Source: Epiperipatus broadwayi
Taxonomy: Eukaryota; Onychophora; Udeonychophora; Euonychophora; Peripatidae
DNA length: 64,000 nt
Assembly (NCBI GenBank): GCA_028023455.1
Contig: JAQFVV010000288.1
Coordinates: forward strand, 1,032,341 to 1,096,340
Direction: 5' to 3'
Shown: positions 24,698 to 39,897 of the stretch, one piece after another
Layout: each line of letters begins with the position of its first letter
Numbering within the stretch: the stretch's first letter is position 1
Notes under the pieces: generated by a model
Seen by the model: only the letters and a program-made list of their open reading frames with translations
The model's database searches: none
Told to the model about the DNA's origin: nothing
Made by a program: the position numbers and the translations under genes

Positions 24698-24784
<87 letters not shown>
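24698..24784. repeat. (TA)n microsatellite
   Basis: About 87 bp of uninterrupted AT/TA dinucleotides; the tyrosine/isoleucine open frame across it is an artefact. Confidence 0.95.
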
Positions 24785-24787
<3 letters not shown>

Positions 24788-26295
24788 TTTTGGCCAGTCT
24801 CATATCCTTTTCTCTAAAGGTTTTGTTTATTTTTTATCCTTAGCTCTATCTACTTCAGAATATTTTTTATCTTTTGACAAATATTTTTTTCTCTGCTTGA
24901 ATAATGTGCTGAACATCTGCATCTTATTTAACTGTGTTTATGTTGTACAGTTTTTTAGGAATTTTTACAACTTCACCATCTGAATTTTTTTTCATGATTT
25001 AATTTTTTTTTAATTTGCAATAAACTCATTATATCAATTTTTAAATAGATTTACCATCAAATGCTCTACCTTGTTTTTGAATCAATTTAGAATTTGATAG
25101 ATTCTTTTATACTGTTTTGCTTACTTGATTACTAGATGCAGCAAAAATATATATTGTCTGGTCATTTCTATATCCTTCATCCATCTTACAAAATTGGGTG
25201 TTTATTACTTTGTAATTATTCAATTGATTTTTGGATTTGACACTGGCAATGATAAATAAGGTTTACTATGTGATATTCAGTTAATATAGTAAGTGTTCTA
25301 CCTAATACTTGCCATTAGAAATTATTTCAGGGATATATCCAATTTATGTGTTACCATATTTAGAAAAAACATTCCCACATCACTCTCTATCTATAATATC
25401 TGTTAAATCATGTATTATATGATTTTCTACAGGATAACACCAATCATGGAATGAATTCACAAACTAAACAATTTTTATATAATGCAATTGAAACTGCACA
25501 TTAACTAATTAAATTTAAAGAACCTAATTTATTTATGAATTTGTAATACTAAATTGTCAATACAAAAATGATATTTCTCATCTAGACCAAATACACTTTC
25601 ATTAGCAATTACTTACCAAATATATACTGATTAAATTTATTTTTAATACTTATTTTAACATCAGCAACAGTTATTCTACTTTGGGTAAATTGGAGGAGCG
25701 GTAAAGCAGTACAGTCTATCACTTGCAGTGCATGAATTTCTTGTGAACTCCCAATCAATAAACCAGTCATATATATTTTTATTTTATTAATAATCATTTT
25801 GGAAATAAGCTTATTGTGTGAAAAAATTTTAAGTAATATTTAGATTTGGAAATTCCATGGAAGTAAAAAAAATCATACATTTACACACACATGCACTATC
25901 CTTCACTGTATGGCAGATAGATGTTATGTATTGGTTGAAAACTGACATTATGTACTTATTACATATTATCAATATTTAAGTATATGTGATCTGCATAATC
26001 TTTTGTAGCAAAGATATAAATAACTTACCATAAAATATATTAATTATTTATTACTAGTATAAAAGTAATATTTTGCTGTATCAAAATATACAAAAGTGTA
26101 TCATCCTCAGTATTTACCTTAACTATAGATGAAATATTGATATATAAAATTAAAATGTACCTGGAAAAAAATATTTACTCCAAAAGTGACCTAATTAAAA
26201 ATGCATTCAAATATCAAGTTATTATCTAATATGATGGTACATGTCTTTTTTTGATATTTACATACATGGGTGTGTATTAATTATATATAAACTCA
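24785..26295. other. AT-rich DNA, no gene recognised
   Basis: Only short frames occur, including a 62-codon minus-strand frame at 25609-25797 without family motifs. I see no repeats or RNA signals worth calling. Confidence 0.5.
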
Positions 26296-26570
<275 letters not shown>

Positions 26571-28387
26571 ATATTACTAACTACTTACTACTATCAAATT
26601 TTATTCCTCCAAATATATTTATGTACTTTTTTTACTCTCATTTATAAATAATGAACTGTTTGCATCTTACTGTTTCTCAGGTTTTTAATATTGAAGAGTT
26701 CATATACACCAAATAAATACTTTTAAAAGCACTGATTACACATAATATCAATAATAAATTCGCTTTTTATATAAAAAATGTAAATTTATTTAAATTTCTA
26801 TTTTTTTTATAAAATAGACAATAAAATAAAAATACGAATTAATAAGGCATGTACTTTATAATTTTTAATCTCCATATGTACTTTAATAAGACATAATATA
26901 CATTAATAGGCTACACAGGTTAGTAATTTATACAACATTCCAAGTGAATTTATTTTCAGTGCTATTATTCTTCTCTCTTCTTCTGTTGTTTCTGGCCCAG
27001 ACCAGTGAAAATACTACCATAGGTGTCAAATTTACATCTATACATTCTTAAATATTAAATTTTAAGGCAACTCTCTAATCAATTAGGCTATGCTATACAT
27101 ATTAATAAGTATATCAAAATACACATTTATATATGATTACACAATAATGCATTAATATTTTTTTAAAAATAATATATACACTAGTGCAATATTATATAAA
27201 TATCAATATTCTTATAATATTATTATTTGCTTTAATGACTATATTATATAGTTTTTTGTTACATACATATTGTAATTGTGTGGAGAATAGTGATTAATAA
27301 TGACCATCCACAAATAAACAACATATAAAATTAAATATCAAAGGAATAAGCATGAGGGAGAGATCTGCACAACTAACTATAATTTCACTAGAATTACACA
27401 AAAGCAATAATCATTCATCATCATTATTGAACAACAATAAAAAATAAATCACAAAATGGGTCTACTATAGAACAGGCTAATTATTTAGTTCTTGCCAGAT
27501 TGGAACAGATTATTTAAACAATAATTCAGATGCACAAACTTAAGTGCTATTTGATAAGAATAAGAAACTAAAAAAACAAAACTGGGATATTAAAACATGC
27601 TGATCATCCTCAATGATCTGGCCTGTCCAACTATAAACTTAATTTCTAAATAAATAATTAAAATGAATTGTAGTGCATGGATTTTAAAGGATATCTGGAT
27701 CATCCATAAACACTAAATATAAATGTCTTTTAAATAACAAACCATTATGCATGAATTCAGCTCAGTGTACAAAAGCTCTATAACTGTTACTGTGATCAAG
27801 AGATATAATACAAACATATAATATTCTAAAATATTTTAGAATTAAATAAATTCACTGGAATAACTTTAACAATGAAATATCAATTTATTAATAACAATTA
27901 AAATGAAATTAAGCTCTTGAGTATGACTATACATATAAATTAAGCTTTCTTATTTTAAGTAATACAATTAGCTATCACATTGTGATTTACAAATACCTCA
28001 TAATGGGTTTACAGAAAACACATATCAGCACATAGATATGTGGTATAATAATTTATGAATATATTTGAATTATCATATACTTATAAATGAAATTATTTTT
28101 ATAATACATAATTAAAGACTGATTTAATATGTGTGTGTGTGCATGGAAATGTGTGTGCACTCTGATGTTTATATAAAAAATAAACTGAATAAGCACTATT
28201 ATATATTCTCAATACACAATTAATATAATGACAAAAAAAATGCACATATAGATAAACACATCTGATGTACTGTATAATAATTAAAAAATTAACATGTTAA
28301 AATTGTCATAGTCTTATAAAAAAATTGAATTCATTTTTAATAATACATAAATGCACATGTATGATGTGCACACACACATATATATAT
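26571..28387. other. AT-rich DNA, no gene recognised
   Basis: No coding evidence. Contains repeat B copy 2 (27490-27830) and a short TG-rich tract near 28131-28156. A (TA)n run at about 28378-28387 borders the next element. Confidence 0.5.
27490..27830 (+). repeat. dispersed repeat B, copy 2
   Basis: Partner of 23500-23800; the strongest shared core is at about 27596-27622. Divergence is high, so exact limits are uncertain. Confidence 0.45.
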
Positions 28388-30357
28388 TGTAACGATCAAA
28401 AAGAGAGCTTAACATGATCTGCACTACAGGGTGACATCTAGGCATTTGAACCTAGAAAAATTTATAAAGTAGGCAGATACGTAAGTCAAAAAAAAATTTT
28501 TTTTTTTTTTTAAATTTTGATTCTGGTCGTTAGCCCAAGTTACTAGCTCAGTGGAACAGCAGAGATTATAAAATATAACTTTATATCTCAAATACAAAAA
28601 AAATAAAAGCCACTGCCAGAAATTAACACATAAAAATATTTATTTATGCGCATATAAAATCATTCTAATTTGAGAAATAAGTTTAATATTTTAGATGTTT
28701 ATATTAATCTTTAATTCTACATTTAAATAGATTTCAATAATGCATTTAATATTTATTTAGTGAGTCGAGTATGAATAGACTATATAGATTGTCTTTGAAA
28801 AGAAAATATTCTATCCCTTATTTAACCTTAGGCCAAAAAGTTTGCAGTCAAACTGGTGTCAATCCATCTGATACATTTATGTATTCAATGTAGCATGAAA
28901 ATATGACAACACAAGTTACTATACCATCAGGAATGTACGTCTGAACAGTAAGTAACAATAAACATAAAACTCCATAGGAATGGATTGTGGTCCTTTGCCA
29001 TCTTACAAACCCATCCATAGGCAAACAGAAAGTGTGTGGCATATATATGCAATCCTTCCCATAGCGGATCTCATACTACATCTACTAATTACACAAATAT
29101 ATCCAATCCATTGAGCCAATTCATCTACAAAACAAATAACCTAAGATTACCCTCCCTTAAACTATATATATAACTTTACAAATCTATACAGCCATTCACA
29201 CCCGACTTAAATTTAACATTTATTATGTTTGCACAGATGAATTTTATAAAATTTGTTTTAAAATGTTGAGTATAGATCAGCTGCACAGATTCCATGGTTA
29301 AAAACATTTCAAAATAAACATAACCGATCAAAATACAAAGTCATCGATAAAATGTCAATTGCATAGGGAATACAAAAAAACCCAATGGTGTTCATCATAA
29401 GACACCGCAGTGACATGATGACTTATATATTCCAATTGACTATGAAACAGCAACAAAATTAACCACTAACAAATCTATGCAATGTCTATGCGCAACTTTA
29501 AATTTTATGCATTTAAATAATTTATACGATAAGTATTAATACAAATAAAAAATAATAAAATGGAAATGATGTTTATCAACACAAAACATATAAATTTAAA
29601 CATTATTAATTTGATCTAAAAACTTACAAAAGTCAGATAAGAGTCCATTTTAACATTTAAGTTGGCTTGTTTATTAATTTATCAAACTTATTCTTTTTTT
29701 TATGATTTTAAAAATTGTTTAGTTCATATAGCTCACTGTAGAATCCATGTTCCTGTTGGCAATTCCCATGAAGACTTTCAGGAAAGGCTGGTCTGATATT
29801 TTGGAGGTAGCATTAGCTGTTTCCATTCTGGTATCACAGTCTTTTCATTTTTTAAATTAAGTGAGAGAGAACGACAAGTGCATCTTTATTGTTCGTCTCA
29901 CCAAATCAAGTTGGAAACTCACTGGAACTCAATATTTTTCTTTTTATAGTCCTCCTATGGATTCCATGAACAAAGATGTCACTGTTCCATTTTTTCATTA
30001 TGGTCCGGGCCTTTATTTGCTGCTTCTATATTGGACAAGCTAATTCTTTATTTCTTATCTAATTTTGATCTGACTTTTTAATTACACAGCTTTTGGATAA
30101 TTAATAAACAATCATTTCCATCTACAAAAATATTTTATCTTTAAGTCTTGTACTTTTTTTATAAAAAAGTATGTTCAAATACTTATTTATTTGTTTTTTA
30201 AAAAATATTTTTAAAGTTTTGAATCTGTGCGAATATATACGTTTAACAAACATTTTAATTTTAGCATTTAGTTTGTTTTTTTTTAATAGATTTTATTTTT
30301 ATTTGCAAACTTTAAGATTTTATTTAAATTAATGTAACAACATATTTATATATTGTT
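28388..30357 (-). mobile_element. LTR-like element, probable solo LTR, copy 2 (inverted)
   Basis: On the minus strand this matches 3160-5347. Both contain the A-run/T-run hairpin about 100 bp from the 3' end, a 'tag..ggcgccc/gggtgacatctaggcatttgaacctag' block, the string around ACTTAAGTCGGGTGTGAATGGC and a TATA-like string. It begins (plus strand) at 28388 with TGTAACGATC after a TA tract and fades at about 30357 (GTTAC before TATATA). It is somewhat shorter than copy 1 and strongly diverged, so it is old. A 64-codon frame at 28848-29042 is not supported as coding. Confidence 0.6.
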
Positions 30358-31444
30358 ACTATATATATATAATAGAAGATATAAATTAAAGCTATTAATT
30401 AGCCTCTTATTTTTTTATGAATCAATTAAAAATTTTCTTTAAAAAATATTTACTCTGCTGTCAGTCTTTCATCAAAACTTTTCTTTTTCTTTTCAGGTTA
30501 CTCTTGATTAATTATAAATGTCTTTAACCATACTTCAGCATGTTCTTTTTATGCCTAATCTAGAAAGAGTTTTGGAGTTTTTCTTTGTTAATAAAATATA
30601 CTGGAAATGCATCTTACTTTTTGTTGAACAATGTTAATTTAAAAATCACAATTGTCATTTTCACTAAAGAAATTATTTAAAATAACTCACCAGCTATACT
30701 TTATGTATATTATGCAATACCTTTTTCTGTAACTAATTCATAAGCAAGCTTATGGACATTCTGAGTAAGCTCATGTCTTTTAAAACAGTGTAATGGCTTC
30801 TTGTCAACTACAAAAAATGTATAATCCAGTGACAATTAGCCTGAAGAGAGCTCCCTTTATTCTTTCACTTTGCTGCATAATGAGCAGGTACATATACACT
30901 ATGAACCATCTAAAATCTGGACTTGCTTCCATGTGAATCCAAACTCTTACATTGTGAACTAATAGCAGCAACTGAAAGTGCACTGTTTCTTGAATTTAGT
31001 TATAATTTCATGGTAGTAGTAATCTTGTTGTGATAATCTGTGAAATTTTAAAAACTCCCTAATTGTTTTTCCAACATTTTATAATCAGGTGGACAAACAC
31101 AGTAATTAAAAACAAGCCTTTTATATTATGATTGAAAAATGTTAATGACTTTTTTTCAATTTAACTTAATCCTTTCAAAAAGAACTCTGTAGGACCATTA
31201 TCAAAATATGTTATGCAATATTTAATTTTAAAAAATTTAATCTAATCAGAATAGATAGTGGAATTTTATAATTACCAGTATATCTATTGCAACATAAAAA
31301 CATATTTGTTTTAATTTCAAAATCAGAACTAATAAAATATTAATTAGATCTTTTTAAATGTTTAATTTATAATATTTTTTGAAAATCAAAATTATTTAAT
31401 CTTTAACTATTATTTCAGTGTAATATAGAAAATATCTACAAATT
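30358..31444. other. AT-rich DNA, one weak open fragment
   Basis: A less AT-biased stretch at about 30720-31010 gives a fragment on the minus strand (SLDYTFFVVDKKPLHCFKRH and onward, about 40 codons, ending near 30708) with plausible amino-acid composition. I cannot assign it to a family, and in-frame stops surround it. It could be a decayed transposase or an exon relic. Confidence 0.35.
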
Positions 31445-31565
31445 TTTGGATGGATGAAATAAAAAAGTGTGCAGAAGTGATGTGGAGAAGAGAAGCTAAA
31501 GATCAGAGAAGATGGATTGAACTTGGAGAGATCTTCATCCTGCAGTGGATTAATAATGGTTGATG
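31445..31565 (+). pseudogene. 3' end of an RTE-type LINE (5'-truncated)
   Basis: The translation WMDEIKKCAEVMWRREAKDQ followed by RRWIELGEIFILQWI matches the conserved C-terminus of RTE-like LINE proteins (RW.DDi..... W...A.DR..W...GEAFV.QW). The frame closes with TGA after NNG, and a (TA)n(TG)n tract follows. The same C-terminal motif occurs in decayed form on the minus strand at about 48000-48300. It is a 5'-truncated relic with no RT domain. Confidence 0.65.
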
Positions 31566-31566
<1 letters not shown>

Positions 31567-31601
<35 letters not shown>

Positions 31602-31609
31602 CTTGATCA

Positions 31610-31645
<36 letters not shown>

Positions 31646-31647
31646 CT
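31567..31647. repeat. duplicated (TA)n(TG)n microsatellite
   Basis: Two blocks of (TA)n(TG)n separated by TCTTGATCAA. The array begins just after the LINE 3' end and may derive from its tail. Confidence 0.9.
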
Positions 31648-32995
31648 ATCTCAACATGTACATATATATGCAGTGGAGACTTTGACTAAACTATATTTTG
31701 TTCAAAGTCCCCTTCATATCAATATGTTTATTAAACTGTGTAATATTTTTTGACACACATATATAATAAAACACTATTTAAATGTATAGTTTGCACTTAT
31801 AAATTAATATATGACTATTCAATTAAATTTTACCATAATAATAATAATTAGAAATAATTTAAGGGAAACATTTACATATATTTTACTGAGAATATATTCA
31901 TTCATTTATTCACTAAAACAATAACAATGAGAAAAAAAAGTAAATGTCCTGTATTTTTCCTTTGTAAATAAAGTAAATAATGAAATGTCTGGGGTTTTTC
32001 TATTAAATAGCTCTGGGCTATTAAGTAACTCTAGGTGATATTCTTTGTTTTCAATAAGTTTTTTCTCTTATAGAAATCTGATAGTTCTCTTGTTATCAAG
32101 AAATTAGGAACTGCCCAATTGTTTTAATGTTTTTAAATAAATATCAAATTTTAGTATGTTTTGAAATTTTGCAAAATATTTAGCATTATGCTTAGAAAAT
32201 ATTTTATTACACAAAATACTGCACATCAAATTCAGATAAGAACAGTTAATAAAAAATAAAATGTATGTTCTTACAATATAATCCAAGAAAATGTTATTAA
32301 TAGATATGATCATGTATGAAACTTGGAATTTCAAGTCTTATTGTAAAATATTTTCATAAGTTTTAATTTTTTTAATGCTATTATATACTGTGTTCAGAGA
32401 AGGGAAAATTATTGATTGCATTTATTGGATAATGCATAATTGAAGTCATAATCTTTGATAAAGCACAGTAATGCTGGTTACATTATACATATATAAAAAA
32501 AAATTATCTCATTCACATTTTCTTTAACATAAATGATTATGAATAACTTATAAAATTTTTATTGTTACATTTTTATTTACTATTGTCAAACTCACTCCAC
32601 TCACAACTTTGACACCATCCTTGTCAGATAAATACAATAATGATTATTACTAATCATTTTCTAAACTAGAGATTATCGCTAGCACAGATATAAACCTTAA
32701 AGCTTAGTTACAGATAAATATATCTGTCTTCTTTAATTTTAAACATACACACACATGGGTGAGAAAGGTAATATGATATGCAGAAGATTTGGATAAAGAA
32801 TTTATGCCAGCATACTTATACAAAAGATGGGATGATTGTGTTAGAAAAATCTTTGAGTGTTATATGTTTACCACCTCTTGCTTTCACATTTTTACACTCG
32901 GTTAAATGTAATTAAATCAAGGCTCAAACTTCAAGATTATTACTATTCATAAATGTAGACTTTCTTTAGCAAGATAAAATAATTTTTTGCTCATT

Positions 32996-33039
<44 letters not shown>

Positions 33040-33317
33040 TTCATAGAAATAAAATAATGAGAGTTTTACCAACTACATTACTACATAAACAAAAAAAAAT
33101 TGCCTTACATTGCTGAATTCAGTAGAATAACATAAATATTTTATTTTCTAAGTGTGTAGTTTAATATTTCAAAAAGCATACTTTTCATATTAAATATAAA
33201 CTGTACTTCTTTATATAATTATATTACATTTTAGAATTAAAACATGTTTTGAAAATTAAAAATTAATTATAAAATTTAAAAAAAAACTTTTCTCTCTAAG
33301 TTTATAATGTAAAGCAT
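31648..33317. other. AT-rich DNA, no gene recognised
   Basis: Contains (TA)n at about 33000-33039. A stretch at 32660-32700 resembles 47605-47645 (both keep AGATTATC and GATATAAACCTTAA) and may be a third fragment of the unit at 35.3 and 45.7 kb. The 76-codon frame at 32104-32334 has no recognised motif. Confidence 0.45.
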
Positions 33318-33344
33318 AGCCATTAAAATCCACAAGGTGGCGCT

Positions 33345-33519
33345 TGTGTTTTAGAGATTATGCTGTGGAAATGGGATAGAGCAGATTATGGATAAATTAT
33401 AAGTGGGGAATGTAAAATAAAGTGGCTAACAGGTTTATCTGGGCATAATTGCTGAGATTTTCTTGACTTCGTTTAAGGAGAAGCCATAATACATCACATC
33501 ACATCACATCATCACATAA
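33345..33519 (+). mobile_element. 5'-truncated LINE 3' end, copy 1
   Basis: This fragment begins at TTAGAGATTATGCTGTGGAAATGGG and is colinear with the end of the next element: (C/G)TGTGGAAATGGGAT, a GTAAAAT(A/T)AAGT box, GCATAATTGCTGAGA, TTCTTGACTTCGTTTAAG. It ends in the repeated tail ACATCACATCACATC. The tail directly abuts the second copy. Confidence 0.75.
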
Positions 33520-33522
33520 TAT

Positions 33523-33897
33523 ATGATAATATATTTTTTAATATATGATAATAATAAGGAAAGTAGTTTATTGTTTAAGGCTCGAACAGGATCTTTAGCA
33601 ACAAAAAAATATACATGTAAATGGAAAAATATGGGTGATTTAGTCTGTAAATTATGTAAGGAAGGAATAGAAAATATTAGGCATCTGTTAATTAAATGTA
33701 AATGCTTGAAAACAGAAAGGGCACATATAATGAAGTTATGGAAAAATAAATATGAAAAAAGTGATTATACAGAAAGTAGATTATTGGTTTTTATGCTGGG
33801 TTTAGAAAAAGATAAGGAGGATTTAGATGTAAAGGCTATAGAGTTGACGAAAATTATGTTGTGGAAATGGGATGGAGCAAAATATGGAAAAACTTAG
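33523..33897 (+). pseudogene. C-terminal fragment of LINE ORF2 (124 codons)
   Basis: The frame holds LLFKARTGSLATKK followed by a zinc-knuckle pattern CKLCKEGIENIRHLLIKCK (C-x2-C...H-x4-C). This is the typical C-terminal domain of several non-LTR retrotransposon ORF2 proteins, downstream of reverse transcriptase. The open frame ends AKYGKT-stop and is followed by a 3' UTR. Reverse transcriptase itself is absent, so this is a 5'-truncated insertion. The methionine used as start probably lies in flanking sequence and is not the real start. Family within the LINEs cannot be settled by eye. Confidence 0.7.
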
Positions 33898-34003
33898 ACT
33901 GGGAAATGTAAAATTAAGTAGCTAACAAGTTTCTCTTGGCATAATTGCTGAGAGATTCTTGACTTCGTTTAAGAAGCTACAGTACATCACATCACATTAC
34001 ATT
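33530..34003 (+). mobile_element. 5'-truncated LINE 3' end, copy 2
   Basis: Comprises the ORF2 C-terminus, about 70 bp of 3' UTR and a tail of ACATCACATCACATTACAT. The 3' UTR and tail match copy 1 immediately upstream in the same orientation, so the second insertion apparently used the first copy's tail as target. Confidence 0.7.
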
Positions 34004-35499
<1,496 letters not shown>

Positions 35500-38400
35500 T
35501 TATAAAGTAACAAATAAAAAATTATAAATTTACCCGATTGGAAAATATGTAATCATTAACTACAATAAATTAATAAATTTATTCCACAAAACACTATTCC
35601 GATAGGATTGTATTTACTAAAAATACGCAGTATGAATAAATTTTTGCTGAATTTAGACGCTAATATACAATAGTTCGTCTCTTAATTAGGAAACAAGTTT
35701 AGAAAATTGTTTGAAAATAAGTTTCGATTTTTTACATTCACCTTTATATAAATTCATAATGTAGTGTTTATTATTTACGGTAACAATCCATCTTTATAAT
35801 CAACCATCAACTATTGATACTTATACAATATCGTTTAGTAAATAATAATGGATTAAAATTATTAAATACAAAAATAATATCTACCTTTGAAGCTAGAATA
35901 ATATAATATAATATAACTTATTGAAAACGAAAGAAATCACATTAATATATAATTTTTGGTTATTGTTACTTTTTTAAGATGTTGTTATTACCTTAAAATA
36001 TTAAATAAAAATATTATAAAAATAAACTAAGATATTGCGAGACAGAATCAATAGGATAATAAATTATTAAAATCTTAAACTGATACTTTCAAGAAATAAT
36101 CAATAGATTGTTAGTTTGTTTATTTTAATTTAATTTAAAATTAATAAGAAGAAATAAGCTTTCACTTTAATTACAAAAATAAAACAATATGTTTGTTTTG
36201 ATTAATACTTTTATTAAATCTTTTTAAAAACATAAGCAAAAAGTTGTTGTTTTTTCAGAAAATGTGACATTATTAATTATTATTAATATTAGAATCGGTA
36301 TAAACATTACCCACTGTGTGCAATTAATATATCGTATAGAATATCTCAGGATTTTTTAAAATAAGTAGAATTGTTTAACAAAGTAAGCCTAGACATTGAC
36401 TATAATACCTAGCTTTTTTTGGCAAAGTATAATATAATAATAGACAATGAGAAAGGAAATTTTATTAATGAATGCTTACCTGTGAAATCCAATCTAATTA
36501 ATATTTATATATATATAATGCCTCGATAGGGAGGTTGTTTTTTTTTTACCTTGAAAATTAAAAAGATGTAAAAAGGAAATAGTGAGGCAACCTTAACGAA
36601 TCGAGAAAAGAGAGGCACCATTTTGTACTATAATATAGATATGAAAAATTGACTGATAACAAACATATAACAATTTGTTGTTAGTAGTATAACTTATTTT
36701 GTGTAATTGGAACATTTTATATCAAGAATATGTGTAAAGAGGTCTGTTATTTATATTATAAATCATTTTCAATATAAATAATACAAAAACATATATACTA
36801 AGAAGAGCTTGTTAAATAGTTTAAAATAACAATGTTGAATAAGTTAACATAATATGCTGCTTTGGATTAACTAATAGTCATACTCATAGTTTTCTTTAAT
36901 TAATGAAGTTTTTCAATAAAAGTTATTTTAATTGAACCAAAATCTTATCGCGATTATGAATAGCCTTCGATAAATAAATTTGTCAGCACTTCAGACAGAT
37001 TTCTTGATCCAAACATGTTTCAAGAAACTTGATTCTTTCTTTTAAAAGACACGGTGACATACAAATCTTAAATACAATCCTAGGCTTTTCATGGGTATCC
37101 ATTTTTATTATAGTGTAATTCCAGTGGGGTTTTTTTACTTTTCTTTAAAAAATGTAATTCAATATAAATAATACATACAAGTATATACGAAAAATGTATT
37201 AATACTTTAAAATAAAAATGTTAAATATATCAAAATAGTAGGTTGAGCATTTTTTCGACTACTTTCCTTAGTATACGTGTTGCATGTATTATTTGTATTG
37301 GATTACATTTTTTCAAGAAAAGTATATGGAATTACATAAATCGTTTTCAAGTTTGACATTCTTTATACAATATATTATTCTACCATATTGCCGGTAACAT
37401 ATATAATTTACATATTTTATTGAAATATATAAAGTGTATTTATATATATATATAAATGCAAACACTGAAATTCAGCCAGTATAAATATACATTATACTTT
37501 AATTTACAAATCTCAACATTTCTACCTTCATACGTTATTGCTTTCAGCGATATTTTCATATAATTACATTTATAATTAGAATGTGCGATTTATTAAACAA
37601 GTGATTATTTCTAGACCAGGTATAAATTTAAAACTCAGTTAAACATTAATGCTACTTATTAACATACTTATCTAAAATACAGAAAGTGTGGCACTTATAA
37701 ATCGGAGTGTAATAATTTGTAATTAATAAATACAGGCTAAATAATAAAAATAAGTTTATGAGATTATGACCTGAGCCAATAGAACATGCTAATTAGCATC
37801 AAATACATCTCAAATATTATTTATCTTTTTCATATGATTCAAGAATAAATTGTGGAATGGAAATTTTAAGTACATAGCATATATGTGTGTGTGCGTGTGT
37901 AGTTTTATGTTATACGTTTTTTATCATCAAGTGAAAATATTGTGTTTTCCATTATCTAACTAAAATATTAACTGTTTTTACAAAAATTCAAACAATATTT
38001 TTAATCTTTCAAAATTCAAAGCTTGGACGTAACACAACGTTACCAGTAATATTTTTTCTTCACTTGTGTTATCAGGCCTTGTCAGTCAATGTCTAACATA
38101 AGAACATTATTTTTTGATATGTATATACTAAATTTCAAATGATGCTTTTGCCACCTAATCGTTTTTGTTTTGAAACATAGTACAAAATTGTATTTACTTA
38201 TTTCTGAGTGTTTTACTAATTTCTTTTTATATCAATGTAAACGTGTTGTTTCTAAAAAAAAATGAATTTTTATTACGTAGTTAATTGTAATTATTATCGT
38301 GGGGGTAGTTTTTTTACAAATAAAATTTAGTAATATATCTTAATTAATTATCATTTTAACAAAGATATTTTGGAAAGAAATAAAAATATCAATGCAATGA

Positions 38401-38910
38401 GATAATAGCCAAAATCTAAGATAAATTTTTGATTAAAGTTTGTTTGTGTTTTTTTTTTAGTTCTGATATTCTTTCATAGTTATGTAAATAATATATGCAT
38501 TATGTATACTAATTTATTGTCAAGTTTTATCATAAGTAAATATTTCTTTTATGAAATAAATCTCTGATATATTTCTTTTCATTGAAGGTTTGCAATATGT
38601 GTTGTTTGTCTTCCATGCAAAGCATCCTAAATAGAAAGGTAGCTATATTTCTTTTATAAGAATTTTAAATATATAAAATTTATAGACATTTCTATACAAA
38701 AGAAATGTGATTTGCAAGCAATCCGTGATTGTAAAACCTGGTAAAATATTTTCCCTCACTTTATATTAATCTTCTACTTTAAAAATAATCCTCTTGCTCA
38801 TCTAACATAATATTTATTAAAAAATAATAAAAATGACTTAGTTTTATATTTCTATATATTTAATGTGTTAAACATTTGCAAGTCTGAAAATCTCTTTACT
38901 TATATATATA
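35500..38910 (+). repeat. unclassified diverged repeat unit A, copy 1
   Basis: Several blocks match 46000-47850 and 53900-54525 in the same order. The best are 35530-35590 vs 46035-46100 (GAAAATATGTAATC...AATAAATTAATAAATTTAT), 36040-36240 vs 46575-46775 (GATACTTT(C/T)AAGAAATAATCAATAGA, GAAATAAGCTTTCA, TTACAAAAATAAA), 37760-37800 vs 47765-47800, and 38795-38905 vs 54448-54510 (TTTTAAACATTTGCAAGT, AATCTCTTTAC). No coding frame or termini were recognised. It may be an old segmental duplication or an unknown transposon. Confidence 0.55.
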
Positions 38911-38934
38911 TATACTTCTTCCTTTTTCCATTGT

Positions 38935-39504
<570 letters not shown>

Positions 39505-39704
39505 CTATTTTTCTCCACAAAATAATAGATAATTGAATTCTTACTTCATTATTAAGCAAATAATATTTTTTTCAAAATCTTTCATTTTAACATTTGAAAT
39601 ATTTAAAATAAAACCTATACCTTATAAAACTTTTAATTAACTAAAAGTTTTCATTTTTTGAAATATATAATATATATATTATAAATATTTATATACAAAT
39701 TTGC

Positions 39705-39736
<32 letters not shown>
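39505..39736. other. AT-rich spacer and (TA)n before the Penelope pair
   Basis: Contains a (TA)n tract at about 39710-39736. The string TTTGCATTTATATA at about 39700 mirrors the element's 3' terminal TTTTGCATTT, suggesting a possible third trace of the element end; ten bases are too few to be sure. Confidence 0.45.
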
Positions 39737-39740
<4 letters not shown>

Positions 39741-39897
39741 GCAAAACCATAAAACAATACAGTACTAGATTAAATTCAAAATTTTACCAAAATCCTTACA
39801 CAACCATGGTTTCATCTACTACAAATAGACCTTCTCAAGTGAAAATCAACCTAAAGGAAAACATATATATATACAAACAAACAAACCTTCCCATAAT
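39737..39897 (-). other. 3' UTR of Penelope-like copy 1
   Basis: Exact mirror of 44776-44936. Includes a short ATATATATAC/GTTTGTTTGT tract and the GAAACC hairpin-like box discussed for copy 2. Confidence 0.6.

Noticed and set aside
30690-31010. Possible exon or transposase fragment (SLDYTFFVVDKKPLHCFKRH and onward) on the minus strand
   Set aside because: Too short, bounded by stops and not assignable to any family I recognise.
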